Assembly: GCF_029227915.1 (NCBI RefSeq)
Contig: NC_079878.1
Location: 35,243,501-35,307,500 of the forward strand
Direction: 5' to 3'
DNA from: Hydractinia symbiolongicarpus
Taxonomy: Eukaryota > Cnidaria > Hydrozoa > Anthoathecata > Hydractiniidae
DNA length: 64,000 nt
Within the stretch, counting starts at the first letter, position 1. The number at the start of each line of letters is the position of its first letter. A program made the translations under genes and the position numbers. Positions 1 through 12,946 of this stretch are shown here, piece after piece. The notes beneath the pieces were generated by a model that had not been told where the DNA came from, did no database searches, and saw only the letters and a list, made by a program, of their open reading frames with translations.

Positions 1-1434
1 TGATACCGTTAGAAAGTCAATGAAATGTAGTATTTGAAACTGTCGCTATTTCTTCAGCGCGCGATAGCGGCTAGGATTGGTCCCACAGTAAAAAATTACT
101 TATTAATCTAAAATTTTAAATGAAGCGCTACCACAGTGCCCAGTGTAATCGGTGAGTTTCGGCAATCATGTCAAATTAAGAAGAATGTTATTTCTTGGAG
201 TCCAATTGTCTCACTTTCATATTTATAAGGTCACAGTCCATAATCAGTTCAATTAAGTCCCACAGTCAATCGTTTCACTGTTAAAAGCCATACAACCTAT
301 TAATACAGGAAAAATATCAAGAAATATATGTTGGTACGAATATGTTACTCAACCGTTGTAACTCAAACGGATTGATACTGTTAGAAAGTCAATGAAATGT
401 AGTTTTTAAAACTGCCGCTATTTCTTCAGCGCGCGATAACGGCTAGGTTTGGTACCACAGTAAAGAATGACTTAATTATCTAAATTCTTAAATGAAGCGC
501 TATCACAGCGCCCAGTGTAATCGCTGAGTTCCGGCAATCAGGTCAAGTTAAAAGGAATGTTATTTCTTGGAGTCCGCTTGTCTCACTTATAACATTTATA
601 AGGTCACAGTCCAAAATCAGTTCAATTTAGTCCCACAGTCAATCGTTTCACTGTTAAAAGCGATGCAACCTAGTAATATGAGAAAAATAAGGCTAAATAC
701 ATGTTGGAACGAATATGTGACCCAACCGTTGTAACTAAACCGGATTGATACCGTTAGAAAGTCAATGAAATGTAGTATTTGAAACTGTCGCTATTTCTTC
801 AGCGCGCGATAGCGGCTAGGATTGGTCCCACAGTAAAAAATTACTTATTAATCTAAATTTTTAAATGAAGCGCTACCACAGTGCCCAGTGTAATCGGTGA
901 GTTTCGGCAATCATGTCAAATTAAGAAGAATGTTATTTCTTGGAGTCCAATTGTCTCACTTTCATATTTATAAGGTCACAGTCCATAATCAGTTCAATTA
1001 AGTCCCACAGTCAATCGTTTCACTGTTAAAAGCCATACAACCTATTAATACAGGAAAAATATCAAGAAATATATGTTGGTACGAATATGTTACTCAACCG
1101 TTGTAACTCAAACGGATTGATACTGTTAGAAAGTCAATGAAATGTAGTTTTTAAAACTGCCGCTATTTCTTCAGCGCGCGATAACGGCTAGGTTTGGTAC
1201 CACAGTAAAGAATGACTTAATTATCTAAATTCTTAAATGAAGCGCTATCACAGCGCCCAGTGTAATCGCTGAGTTCCGGCAATCAGGTCAAGTTAAAAGG
1301 AATGTTATTTCTTGGAGTCCGCTTGTCTCACTTATAACATTTATAAGGTCACAGTGCAAAATCAGTTCAATTTAGTCCCACAGTCAATCGTTTCACTGTT
1401 AAAAGCGATGCAACCTAGTAATATGAGAAAAATA
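1..1434 (+). repeat. Two-monomer (746 bp) tandem duplication
   Basis: Sequence from 1 to about 688 is repeated at 747 to about 1434 with very few changes (for example CAGTCCAAAATC at 608 becomes CAGTGCAAAATC at 1354). The copies part where AATAAGGCTAAAT in the first becomes AATATCGCAAAAT in the second. The left copy is cut by the window edge. Confidence 0.85.
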
Positions 1435-4400
1435 TCGCAAAATACATGTTGGTACGAATATGTGACTTAACCGTTGTAACTGAAGCGGATTGGTACTAAT
1501 AGAAAGTCAATGAAATGTAGTTTTTGAAACTGTCACTATTTCTTCAGCAAGCGATAACGGCTAGGATTGGTACCACAGTAAAGAATAACTTATTTATCTA
1601 AATATTTAAATGAAGCGCTACCACAGCGCCTAATCCAATCGCTCAGTTCCGGCAATCACGTCAAATTAAGAAGAATATTATTTCTTGGAGTCCAATTGTC
1701 TGATTTATCACATTTATCAGGTCACAGTCCAAAGTTAGTTCAATTAAGTCCCACAGTCAATCATTTCATTGTTAAAACCCATACAACCTAGCAATACAGG
1801 AAAAATATCACGAAATATATGTTGGTACGAATATGTGACTCAACCGTTGAAACTCAAACGGACTGACACCGTTAGAAAGTCAACGAAATGTAATATTTGA
1901 AACTGTCTCTATTTCTTCAGCGCGCGCTAACGGCTAGGATTGGTACCACAGTAAAGAATGACTTATTTATCTAAATTCTTAAATGAAGCGCCATCACAGC
2001 GCCCAGTGTAATCGCTGAGTTTCGGCAATCAGGTCAAGTTAAAAAGAATGTTATTTCATGGAGTCCACTTGTCTCACTTATAACATTTATAAGGTCACAG
2101 TCCAACATCAGTTCAATTTAGTCCCACAGTCAATCGTTTCACTGTTAAAAGCGATGCAACCTAGTTAGTAATATGAAAAAAATATCGCTAAATACATGTT
2201 GATACGAATATGTGACTCAACCGTTGTAACTGAAGCGGATTCGTACTGTTAGAAAATCATTGAAATGTAGTTTTTGAAACTGTCGCTATTTCTTCGGCAC
2301 GCGATAACGGCTAGGATTGGTCCCACAATAAAGAATGACTTTTTTATCTAAATTTTTAAATGAAGCGCTACCACAGCGCCTAGTCTAGCGCTCAGTTCGG
2401 GCAATCACGTCAAATTAAGAAAAATATTATTTCTTGGAGTCCAATTGTCTCATTTATCACATTTATCAGGTCACAGTCCAAAGTTAATTCAATTAAGTCC
2501 CACAGTCAATCGTTTCATTGTTAAAAGCGATGCAACTTAGTAATATGAGAAAAATATCGCTAAATACATGTTGGTACGAGTACGTGACGCAATCGTTGTA
2601 ACTGAAGCGGATTGATAGCGTTAGAAAGTCAATGAAATGTAGTTTTTGAAACTGTGGCTATTTCTTCAGCGCGCAATAACGGCCAGGATTGGTCCCACAG
2701 TAAAGAATGACTTATTTATCTAAATTTTTAAATGAAGCGCTACCACAGCACCCAGTCTAATCGCTGAGTTCCGGCAATCACGTCAAATTAAGAAGAATAT
2801 TATTTCTTGGAGTCCAATTGTCTCATTTATCACATTTATCAGGTCACAGTCCAAAGTTAGTTCAATTAAGTCCCACAGTCAATCGTTTCACTGTTAAAAG
2901 CGATGCAACCTAGTAATATGAGAAAAATAAGGCTAAATACATGTTGGAACGAATATGTGACCCAACCGTTGTAACTAAACCGGATTGATACCGTTAGAAA
3001 GTCAATGAAATGTAGTATTTGAAACTGTCGCTATTTCTTCAGCGCGCGATAGCGGCTAGGATTGGTCCCACAGTAAAAAATTACTTATTAATCTAAATTT
3101 TTAAATGAAGCGCTACCACAGTGCCCAGTGTAATCGGTGAGTTTCGGCAATCAAGTCAAATTAAGAAGAATGTTATTTCTTGGAGTCCAATTGTCTCACT
3201 TTCATATTTATAAGGTCACAGTCCAAAGTTAATTCAATTAAGTCCCACAGTCAATCGTTTCATTGTTAAAAGCGATGCAACCTAGTAATATGAGAAAAAT
3301 ATCGCTAAATACATGTTGGTACGAGTACGTGACGCAATCGTTGTAACTGAAGCGGATTGATGGCGTTAGAAAGTCAATGAAATGTAGTTTTTGAAACTGT
3401 GGCTATTTCTTCAGCGCGCAATAACGGCCAGGATTGGTCCCACAGTAAAGAATGACTTATTTATCTAAATTTTTAAATGAAGCGCTACCACAGCACCCAG
3501 TCTAATCGCTGAGTTCCGGCAATCACGTCAAATTAAGAAGAATATTATTTCTTGGAGTCCAATTGTCTCATTTATCACATTTATCAGGTCACAGTCCAAA
3601 GTTAGTTCAATTAAGTCCCACAGTCAATCGTTTCACTGTTAAAAGCGATGCAACCTAGTAATATGAGAAAAATAAGGCTAAATACATGTTGGAACGAATA
3701 TGTGACCCAACCGTTGTAACTAAACCGGATTGATACCGTTAGAAAGTCAATGAAATGTAGTATTTGAAACTGTCGCTATTTCTTCAGCGCGCGATAGCGG
3801 CTAGGATTGGTCCCACAGTAAAAAATTACTTATTAATCTAAATTTTTAAATGAAGCGCTACCACAGTGCCCAGTGTAATCGGTGAGTTTCGGCAATCAAG
3901 TCAAATTAAGAAGAATGTTATTTCTTGGAGTCCAATTGTCTCACTTTCATATTTATAAGGTCACAGTCCATAATCAGTTCAATTAAGTCCCACAGTCAAT
4001 CGTTTCACTGTTAAAAGCCATACAACCTATTAATACAGGAAAAATATCAAGAAATATATGTTGGTACGAATATGTTACTCAACCGTTGTAACTCAAACGG
4101 ATTGATACTGTTAGAAAGTCAATAAAATGTAGTTTTTAAAACTGCCGCTATTTCTTCAGCGCGCGATAACGGCTAGGATTGGTACCACAGTAAAGAATGA
4201 CTTAATTATCTAAATTCTTAAATGAAGCGCTATCACAGCGCCCAGTGTAATCGCTGAGTTCCGGCAATCAGGTCAAGTTAAAAGGAATGTTATTTCTTGG
4301 AGTCCGCTTGTCTCACTTATAACATTTATAAGGTCACAGTGCAAAATCAGTTCAATTTAGTCCCACAGTCAATCGTTTCACTGTTAAAAGCGATGCAACC

Positions 4401-5891
4401 TAGTAATATGAGAAAAATATCGCTAAATACATGTTGGTACGAATATGTGACTTAACCGTTGTAACTGAAGCGGATTGGTACTAATAGAAAGTCAATGAAA
4501 TGTAGTTTTTGAAACTGTCGCTATTTCTTCAGCACGCGATAAGGGCTAGGATTGGTACCACAGTAAAGAATAACTTATTTATCTAAATATTTAAATGAAG
4601 CGCTACCACAGCGCCTAGTCCAATCGCTCAGTTCCGGCAATCACGTCAAATTAAGAAGAATATTATTTCTTGGAGTCCAATTGTCTGATTTATCACATTT
4701 ATCAGGTCACAGTCCAAAGTTAGTTCAATTAAGTCCCACAGTCAATCGTTTCATTGTTAAAACCCATACAACCTAGCAATACAGGAAAAATATCACGAAA
4801 TATATGTTGGTACGAATATGTGACTCAACCGTCGAAACTCAAACGGACTGACACCGTTAGAAAGTCAACGAAATGTAATATTTGAAACTGTCTCTATTTC
4901 TTCAGCGCACGCTAACGGCTAGAATTGGTACCACAGTAAAGAATGACTTATTTATCTAAATTCTTAAATGAAGCGCCATCACAGCGCCCAGTGTAATCGC
5001 TGAGTTTCGGCAATCACGTCAAGTTAAAAAGAATGTTATTTCATGGAGTCCACTTGTCTCACTTATAACATTTATAAGGTCACAGTCCAACATCAGTTCA
5101 ATTTAGTCCCACAGTCAATCGTTTCACTGTTAAAAGCGATGCAACCTAGTTAGTAATATGAAAAAAATATCGCTAAATACATGTTGATACGAATATGTGA
5201 CTCAACCGTTGTAACTGAAGCGGATTCGTACTGTTAGAAAATCATTGAAATGTAGTTTTTGAAACTGTCGCTATTTCTTCGGCACGCGATAACGGCTAGG
5301 ATTGGTCCCACAATAAAGAATGACTTTTTTATCTAAATTTTTAAATGAAGCGCTACCACAGCGCCTAATCTAAGCGCTCAGTTCGGGCAATCACGTCAAA
5401 TTAAGAAAAATATTATTTCTTGGAGTCCAATTGTCTCATTTATCACATTTATCAGGTCACAGTCCAAAGTTAATTCAATTAAGTCCCACAGTCAATCGTT
5501 TCATTGTTAAAAGCGATGCAACCTAGTAATATGAGAAAAATATCGCTAAATACATGTTGGTACGAGTACGTGACGCAATCGTTGTAACTGAAGCGGATTG
5601 ATAGCGTTAGAAAGTCAATGAAATGTAGTCTTTGAAACTGTGGCTATTTCTTCAGCGCGCAATAAAGGCCAGGATTGGTCCCACAGTAAAGAATGACTTA
5701 TTTATCTAAATTTTTTAATGAAGCGCTACCACAGCACCCAGTCTAATCGCTGAGTTCCGGCAATCACGTCAAATTAAGAAGAATATTATTTCTTGGAGTC
5801 CAATTGTCTCATTTATCACATTTATCAGGTCACAGTCCAAAGTTAGTTCAATTAAGTCCCACAGTCAATCGTTTCACTGTTAAAAGCGATG
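633..5891 (+). repeat. Eight-monomer (~2,985 bp) HOR step
   Basis: About 2.27 kb from 633 to 2905 reappears at 3618 to 5891 with an offset of 2,985-2,986 bp. Private markers move together: the rare GGTACTAATAG sits at 1492 and 4477, and the CTAGTTAGTAAT insertion at 2161 and 5146. Between the copies, the dimer starting at 2497 is itself repeated at 3242 (offset 745), so a 2-mer duplication is nested inside the 8-mer step. Confidence 0.82.
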
Positions 5892-6788
5892 CAACCTAGT
5901 AATATCAGATAAATATCGCTAAATACATGTTGGTACGAATATGTGACCCAACCGTTGAAACTCAAACGGACTGACACCGTTAGAAAGTCAAAGAAATGTA
6001 ATATTTGAAACTGTCTCTATTTCTTCAGCCTGCACTAACGGCTAGGATTGGTACCACAGTAAAGAATGACTTATTTATCTAAATTCTTAAATGAAGCGCT
6101 ATTACAGCGCCCAGTGTAATTGCTGATTTTCGGCAATCAGGTCAAGTTAAAAAGAATGTTATTTCATGGAGTCCACTTGTCTCACTTATAACATTTATAA
6201 GGTCACAGTCCAACATCAGTTCAATTTAGTCCCACAGTCAATCGTTTCACTGTTAAAAGCGATGCAACCTAGTTAGTAATATGAAAAAAATATCGCTAAA
6301 TACATGTTGATACGAATATGTGACTCAACCGTTGTAACTGAAGCGGATTCGTACTGTTAGAAAATCATTGAAATGTAGTTTTTGAAACTGTCGCTATTTC
6401 TTCGGCACGCGATAACGGCTAGGATTGGTCCCACAATAAAGAATGACTTTTTTATCTAAATTTTTAAATGAAGCGCTACCACAGCGCCTAGTCTAAGCGC
6501 TCAGTTCGGGCAATCACGTCAAATTAAGAAAAATATTATTTCTTGGAGTCCAATTGTCTCATTTATCACATTTATCAGGTCACAGTCCAAAGTTAATTCA
6601 ATTAAGTCCCACAGTCAATCGTTTCATTGTTAAAAGCGATGCAACCTAGTAATATGAGAAAAATATCGCTAAATACATGTTGGTACGAGTACGTGACGCA
6701 ATCGTTGTAACTGAAGTGGATTGATAGCGTTAGAAAGTCAATGAAATGTAGTTTTTGAAACTGTGGCTATTTCTTCAGCGCGCAATAA
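4835..6788 (+). repeat. Three-monomer (1,123 bp) tandem duplication
   Basis: About 830 bp from 4835 to 5665 is repeated at 5958 to 6788. The pair shares the CTAGTTAGTAAT insertion (5146 and 6269) and the following monomer with GAGTACGTGACGCAATCG. The copies separate at the CG-rich patch, where AATAAAGGCCAGG in the first is AATAACGGCTAGG in the second. Confidence 0.8.
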
Positions 6789-7767
6789 CGGCTAGGATTG
6801 GTACCACAGTAAAGAATGACTTAATTATCTAAATTCTTAAATGAAGCGCTATCACAGCGCCCAGTGTAATCGCTGAGTTCCGGCAATCAGGTCAAGTTAA
6901 AAGGAATGTTATTTCTTGGAGTCCGCTTGTCTCACTTATAACATTTATAAGGTCACAGTGCAAAATCAGTTCAATTTAGTCCCACAGTCAATCGTTTCAC
7001 TGTTAAAAGCGATGCAACCTAGTAATATGAGAAAAATATCGCTAAATACATGTTGGTACGAATATGTGACTTAACCGTTGTAACTGAAGCGGATTGGTAC
7101 TAATAGAAAGTCAATGAAATGTAGTTATTGAAACTGTCGCTATTTCTTCAGCACGCGATAACGGCTAGGATTGGTACCACAGTAAAGAATAACTTATTTA
7201 TCTAAATATTTAAATGAAGCGCTACCACAGCGCCTAGTCCAATCGCTCAGTTCCGGCAATCACGTCAAATTAAGAAGAATATTATTTCTTGGAGTCCAAT
7301 TGTCTGATTTATCACATTTATCAGGTCACAGTCCAAAGTTAGTTCAATTAAGTCCCACAGTCAATCGTTTCATTGTTAAACCCATACAACCTAGCAATAC
7401 AGGAAAAATATCACGAAATATATGTTGGTACGAATATGTGACTCAACCGTTGAAACTCAAACGGACTGACACCGTTAGAAAGTCAACGAAATGTAATATT
7501 TGAAACTGTCTCTATTTCTTCAGCGCGCCCTAACGGCTAGGATTGGTACCACAGTAAAGAATGACTTATTTATCTAAATTCTTAAATGAAGCGCCATCAC
7601 AGCGCCCAGTGTAATCGCTGAGTTTCGGCAATCAGGTCAAGTTAAAAAGAATGTTATTTCATGGAGTCCACTTGTCTCACTTATAACATTTATAAGGTCA
7701 CAGTCCAAAATCAGTTCAATTTAGTCCCACAGTCAATCGTTTCACTGTTAAAAGCGATGCAACCTAG
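6784..7767 (+). repeat. Copy of 4,165-5,148, displaced by 2,619 bp (7 monomers)
   Basis: From GCTAGGATTGGTACCAC at 6791 the sequence follows 4172 onward with offset 2,619, dropping to 2,618 after a single A is lost in the run before CCCATAC near 7378. It includes the rare GGTACTAATAG marker (4477 and 7096). It ends where the earlier copy has the TAGT insertion and this one does not. Confidence 0.78.
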
Positions 7768-8468
7768 TAATATCAGAAAAATATCGCTAAGTACATGTTG
7801 GTACGAATAGGTAACCCAACTGTTGAAACTCAAACGGACTGACATAGTTAGAAAGTCAATAAAATGTAGTTTTTGAAACTGTCGCTATTTCTTCAGCGCG
7901 CGATAACGGCTAGGATTGGTCCCACAGTAAAGAATGACTTATTTATCTAAATTCTTAAATGAAGCGCTACCACAGCGCCCAGTGTAATCGCTGAGTTCCG
8001 GCAATCAGGTCAAATTAAAAAGAATGTTATTTCTTGGTGTCCACTTGTCTCACTTATAACATTTATAAGGTCACAGTCCAAAATCAGTTCAATTTAATCC
8101 CACAGTCAATCGTTTCACTGTTAAAAGCGATGCAACCTAGTAATATGAGAAAAATAAGGCTAAATACATGTTGGAACGAATATGTGACCCAACCGTTGTA
8201 ACTAAACCGGATTGATACCGTTAGAAAGTCAATGAAATGTAGTATTTGAAACTGTCGCTATTTCTTCAGCGCGCGATAGCGGCTAGGATTGGTCCCACAG
8301 TAAAAAATTACTTATTAATCTAAATTTTTAAATGAAGCGCTACCACAGTGCCCAGTGTAATCGGTGAGTTTCGGCAATCATGTCAAATTAAGAAGAATGT
8401 TATTTCTTGGAGTCCAATTGTCTCACTTTCATATTTATAAGGTCACAGTCCATAATCAGTTCAATTAA

Positions 8469-9230
8469 GTCCCACAGTCAATCGTTTCACTGTTAAAAGC
8501 GATGCAACCTAGTTAGTAATATGAAAAAAATATCGCTAAATACATGTTGATACGAATATGTGACTCAACCGTTGTAACTGAAGCGGATTCGTACTGTTAG
8601 AAAATCATTGAAATGTAGTTTTTGAAACTGTCGCTATTTCTTCGGCACGCGATAACGGCTAGGATTGGTCCCACAATAAAGAATGACTTTTTTATCTAAA
8701 TTTTTAAATGAAGCACTACCACAGCTCCTAGTCTAATCCTTCAGTTCGGGCAATCACGTCAAATTAAGAAAAATATTATTTCTTGGAGTCCAATTGTCTC
8801 ATTTATCACATTTATCAGGTCACAGTCCAAAGTTAATTCAATTAAGTCCCACAGTCAATCGTTTCATTGTTAAAAGCGATGCAACCTAGTAATATGAGAA
8901 AAATATCGCTAAATACATGTTGGTACGAGTACGTGACGCAATCGTTGTAACTGAAGCGGATTGATAGCGTTAGAAAGTCAATGAAATGTAGTTTTTGAAA
9001 CTGTGGCTATTTCTTCAGCGCGCAATAACGGCCAGGATTGGTCCTACAGTAAAGAATGACTTATTTATCTAAATTTTTAAATGAAGCGCTACCACAGCGC
9101 CCAGTCTAATCGCTGAGTTCCGGCAATCACGTCAAATTAAGAAGAATATTAATTCTTGGAGTCCAATTGTCTCATTTATCACATTTATCAGGTCACAGTC
9201 CAAAGTTAGTTCAATTAAGTCCCACAGTCA
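8469..9230 (+). repeat. Two-monomer block copied from ~6,229, displaced by 2,240 bp
   Basis: Monomers starting at 8469 and 8846 reproduce those at 6229 and 6606, including the CTAGTTAGTAAT insertion (8509 versus 6269) and the following GAGTACGTGACGCAATCG monomer. The offset is six monomers. Scattered substitutions (for example AGCACTACC near 8713 where the other copy has AGCGCTACC) make this pair older than the tight duplications elsewhere. Confidence 0.72.
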
Positions 9231-9241
9231 ATCGTTTCATT

Positions 9242-12200
9242 GTTAAAAGCGATGCAACCTAGTAATATGAGAAAAATAAGGCTAAATACATGTTGGAACG
9301 AATATGTGACCCAACCGTTGTAACTAAACCGGATTGATACCGTTAGAAAGTCAATGCAATGTAGTTTTTGAAACTGTCGCTATTTCTTCAGCGCGCGATA
9401 GCGGCTAGGATTGGTCCCACAGTAAAAAATTACTTATTAATCTAAATTTTTAAATGAAGCGCTACCACAGTGCCCAGTGTAATCGCTGAGTTCCGGCAAT
9501 CATGTCAAATTAAGAAGAATGTTATTTCTTGGAGTCCAATTTTCTCATTTATCACATTTATCAGGTCACAGTCGAAAGTTAGTTCAATTAATCCCACAGT
9601 CAATCGTTTCACTGTTAAAAGCGATGCAACCTAGTAATATCAGATAAATATCGCTAAATACATGTTAGTGCGGATATGTGACCTAACCGTTAAAACTCAA
9701 AAGGACTGACACCGTTAGAAAGTCAACGAAATGTAACATTTGAAACTGTCTCTATTTCTTCAGCGCCGGCTAACGGCTAGGATTGGTCCCACAGTAAAAA
9801 ATTACTTTTTTATCTTAATTTTTAATTGAAGCGCTACCACAGCGCCCAGTGTAATCGGTGAATTCCAACAATCATGTCAAATTAAGAAGAATGTTACTTC
9901 TTGGAGTCCAATTTTCTCATTTATCACATTTATCAGGTCACAGTCGAAAGTTAGTTCATTAAGTCCCACAGTCAATCGTTTCACTTGTAAAACCGATGCA
10001 ACCTAGTAATATCAGATAAATATCGCTAAATACATGTTGGTACGAATATGTGACCCAACCGTTAAAACTCAAACAGACTGACACCGTTAGAAAGTCAACG
10101 AAATGTAATATTTAAAACTGTCTCTATTTCTTCAGCGCGCGCTAACGGCTAGGATTGGTCACACAGTAAAAAATTACTTTTTTTCTCTTAATTTTTAATT
10201 GAAGCGCTACCACAGCGCCCAGTGTAATCGGTGAGTTTCGGCAATCATGTCAAATTAAGAAGAATGTTATTTCTTGGAGTCCAATTGTCTCACTTTTATA
10301 TTTATAAGGTCACAGTCCATAATCAGTTCAATTAAGTCCCACAGTCAATCGTTTAACTGTTAAAAGCCATACAACCTAGTAATATGAGATAAATATCGCT
10401 AAATACATGTTGGTACGAATATGTGACCCAACCGTTGAAACTCAAACGGACTGACACCGTTAGAAAGTCAACGAAATGTAATATTTGAAACTGTCTCTAT
10501 TTCTTCAGCGCGCGCTAACGGCTAGGATTGGTACCACAGTAAAGAATGACTTATTTATCTAAATTCTTAAATGAAGCGCCATCACAGCGCCCAGTGTAAT
10601 CGCTGAGTTTCGGCAATCAGGTCAAGTTAAAAAGAATGTTATTTCATGGAGTCCACTTGTCTCACTTATAACATTTATAAGGTCACAGTCCATAATCAGT
10701 TCAATTAAGTCCCACAGTCAATCGTTTCATTGTTAAAAGCGATGCAACCTAGTAATATCAGGAAAATATCGCTAAGTACATGTTGGTACGAATAGGTGAC
10801 CCAACTGTTGAAACTCAAACGGACTGACACATTTAGAAAGTCAATGAAATGTAGTTTTTGAAACTGTCGCTATTTCTTCAGCGCGCGATAACGGCTAGGA
10901 TTGGTACCACAGTAAAGAATGACTTATTTATCTAAATTCTTAAATGAAGCGCTACCACAGCGCCCAGTGTAATCGCTGAGTTCCGGCAATCAGGTCAAAT
11001 TAAAAAGAATGTTATTTCTTGGTGTCCACTTGTCTCACTTATCACATTTATAAGGTCACAGTCCAAAATCAGTTCAATTTAGTCCCACAGTCAATCGTTT
11101 CACTGTTAAAAGCGATGCAACCTAGTAATATGAGAAAAATAAGGCTAAATACATGCTGGAACGAATATGTGACCCAACCGTTGTAACTAAACCGGATTGA
11201 TACCGTTAGAGAGTCAATGAAATGTAGTTTTTGAAACTGTCGCTATTTCTTCAGCGCGCGATAGCGGCTAGGATTGGTCCCACAGTAAAAAATTACTTAT
11301 TAATCTAAATTTTTAAATGAAGCGCTACCACAGTGCCCAGTGTAATCGCTGAGTTCCGGCAATCATGTCAAATTAAGAAGAATGTTATTTCTTGGAGTCC
11401 AATTTTCTCATTTATCACATTTATCAGGTAACAGTCGAAAGTTAGTTCAATTAATCCCACAGTCAATCGTTTCACTGTTAAAAGCGATGCAACCTAGTAA
11501 TATCAGATAAATATCGCTAAATACATGTTGGTGCGGATATGTGACCTAACAGTTAAAACTCAAACGGACTGACACCGTTAGAAAGTCAACGAAATGTAAT
11601 ATTTGAAACTGTCTATATTTCTTCAGCGCCGGCTAACGGCTAGGATTGGTCCCACAGTAAAAAATTACTTTTTTATCTTAATTTTTAATTGAAGCGCTAC
11701 CACAGCGCCCAGTGTAATCGGTGAATTCCAACAATCATGTCAAATTAAGAAGAATGTTACTTCTTGGAGTCCAATTTTCTCATTTATCACATTTATCAGG
11801 TCACAGTCGAAAGTTAGTTCAATTAAGTCCCACAGTCAATCGTTTCACTGTTAAAACCGATGCAACCTAGTAATATCAGATAAATATCGCTAAATACATG
11901 TTGGTACGAATATGTGACCCAACCGTTGAAACTCAAACAGACTGACACCGTTAGAAAGTCAACGAAATGTAATATTTAAAACTGTCTCTATTTCCTCAGC
12001 GCGCGCTAACGACTAGGATTGGTCACACAGTAAAAAATTACTTTTTTTCTCTTAATTTTTAATTGAAGCGCTACCACAGCGCCGAGTGTAATCGGTGAGT
12101 TTCGGCAATCATGTCAAATTAAGAAGAATGTTATTTCTTGGAGTCCAATTTTCTCATTTATCACATTTATCAGGTCACAGTCGAAAGTTAGTTCAATTAA

Positions 12201-12946
12201 GTCCCACAGTCAATCGTTTCACTGTTAAAAGCGATGCAACCTAGTAATATCAGATAAATATCGCTAAATACATGTTGGTACGAATATGTGACCCAACCGT
12301 TGAAACTCAAACGGACTGACACCGTTAGAAAGTCAACGAAATGTAATATTTGAAACTGTCTCTATTTCTTCAGCGCGCGCTAACGGCTAGGATTGGTACC
12401 ACAGTAGAGAATGACTTATTTATCTAAATTCTTAAATGAAGCGCTATCACAGCGCCCAGTGTAATCGCTGAGTTCCGGCAATCAGGTCAAATTAAAAAGA
12501 ATGTTATTTCTTGGTGTCCACTTGTCTCACTTATAACATTTATAAGGTCACAGTCCAAAATCAGTTCAATTTAGTCCCACAGTCAATCGTTTCACTGTTA
12601 AAAGCGATGCAACCTAGTAATATCAGAAAAATATCGCTAAGTACATGTTGGTACGAATAGATGACCCAACTGTTGAAGTTGAAACTGACTGACACAGTTA
12701 GAAAGTCAATGAAATGTAGTTTTTGAAACTGTCGCTATTTCTTCAGCGCGCGATAACGGCTAGGATTGGTCCCACAGTAAAGAATGACTTATTTATCTAA
12801 ATTCTTAAATGAAGCGCTACCACAGCGCCCAGTGTAATCGCTGAGTTCCAGCAATCAGGTCAAATTAAAAAGAATGTTATTTCTTGGTGTCCACTTGTCT
12901 CACTTATAACATTTATAAGGTCACAGTCCAAAATCAGTTCAATTTA
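9242..12946 (+). repeat. Five-monomer (~1,863 bp) HOR, two units
   Basis: Monomers starting at 9219, 9591, 9963, 10336 and 10709 correspond in order to those at 11082, 11454, 11827, 12201 and 12574. Shared private variants include a lost G in the landmark (ATTAATCCCAC near 9588 and 11451), GTGCGGATATGTGACC, CAGCGCCGGCTAACGG and CAGATAAATATCGC. The correspondence lapses briefly around 10,292-10,385 versus 12,156-12,250, where a different monomer has been swapped in. Confidence 0.78.
12574..12946 (+). repeat. Reference monomer (373 bp) showing two-half structure
   Basis: This copy serves as a ruler for the array. GTCCCACAGT occurs at its start (12574) and again at 12769, dividing it into a 195-bp left half and a 178-bp right half. 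In order the left half holds an imperfect hairpin (phase ~7-24), an A-rich stretch, ATCGCTAA at 12633, the CCGTT/AACGG dyad cluster (phase ~98-127), a CG-rich patch and CTAACGGCTAGGATTGG-like sequence. The right half holds an A-tract, an AT-rich stretch with TTTAAA-like palindromes, the AGCGCT palindrome, ATCGCTGAG at 12837, and a T-rich tail. CpGs cluster in the left half. Confidence 0.85.
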
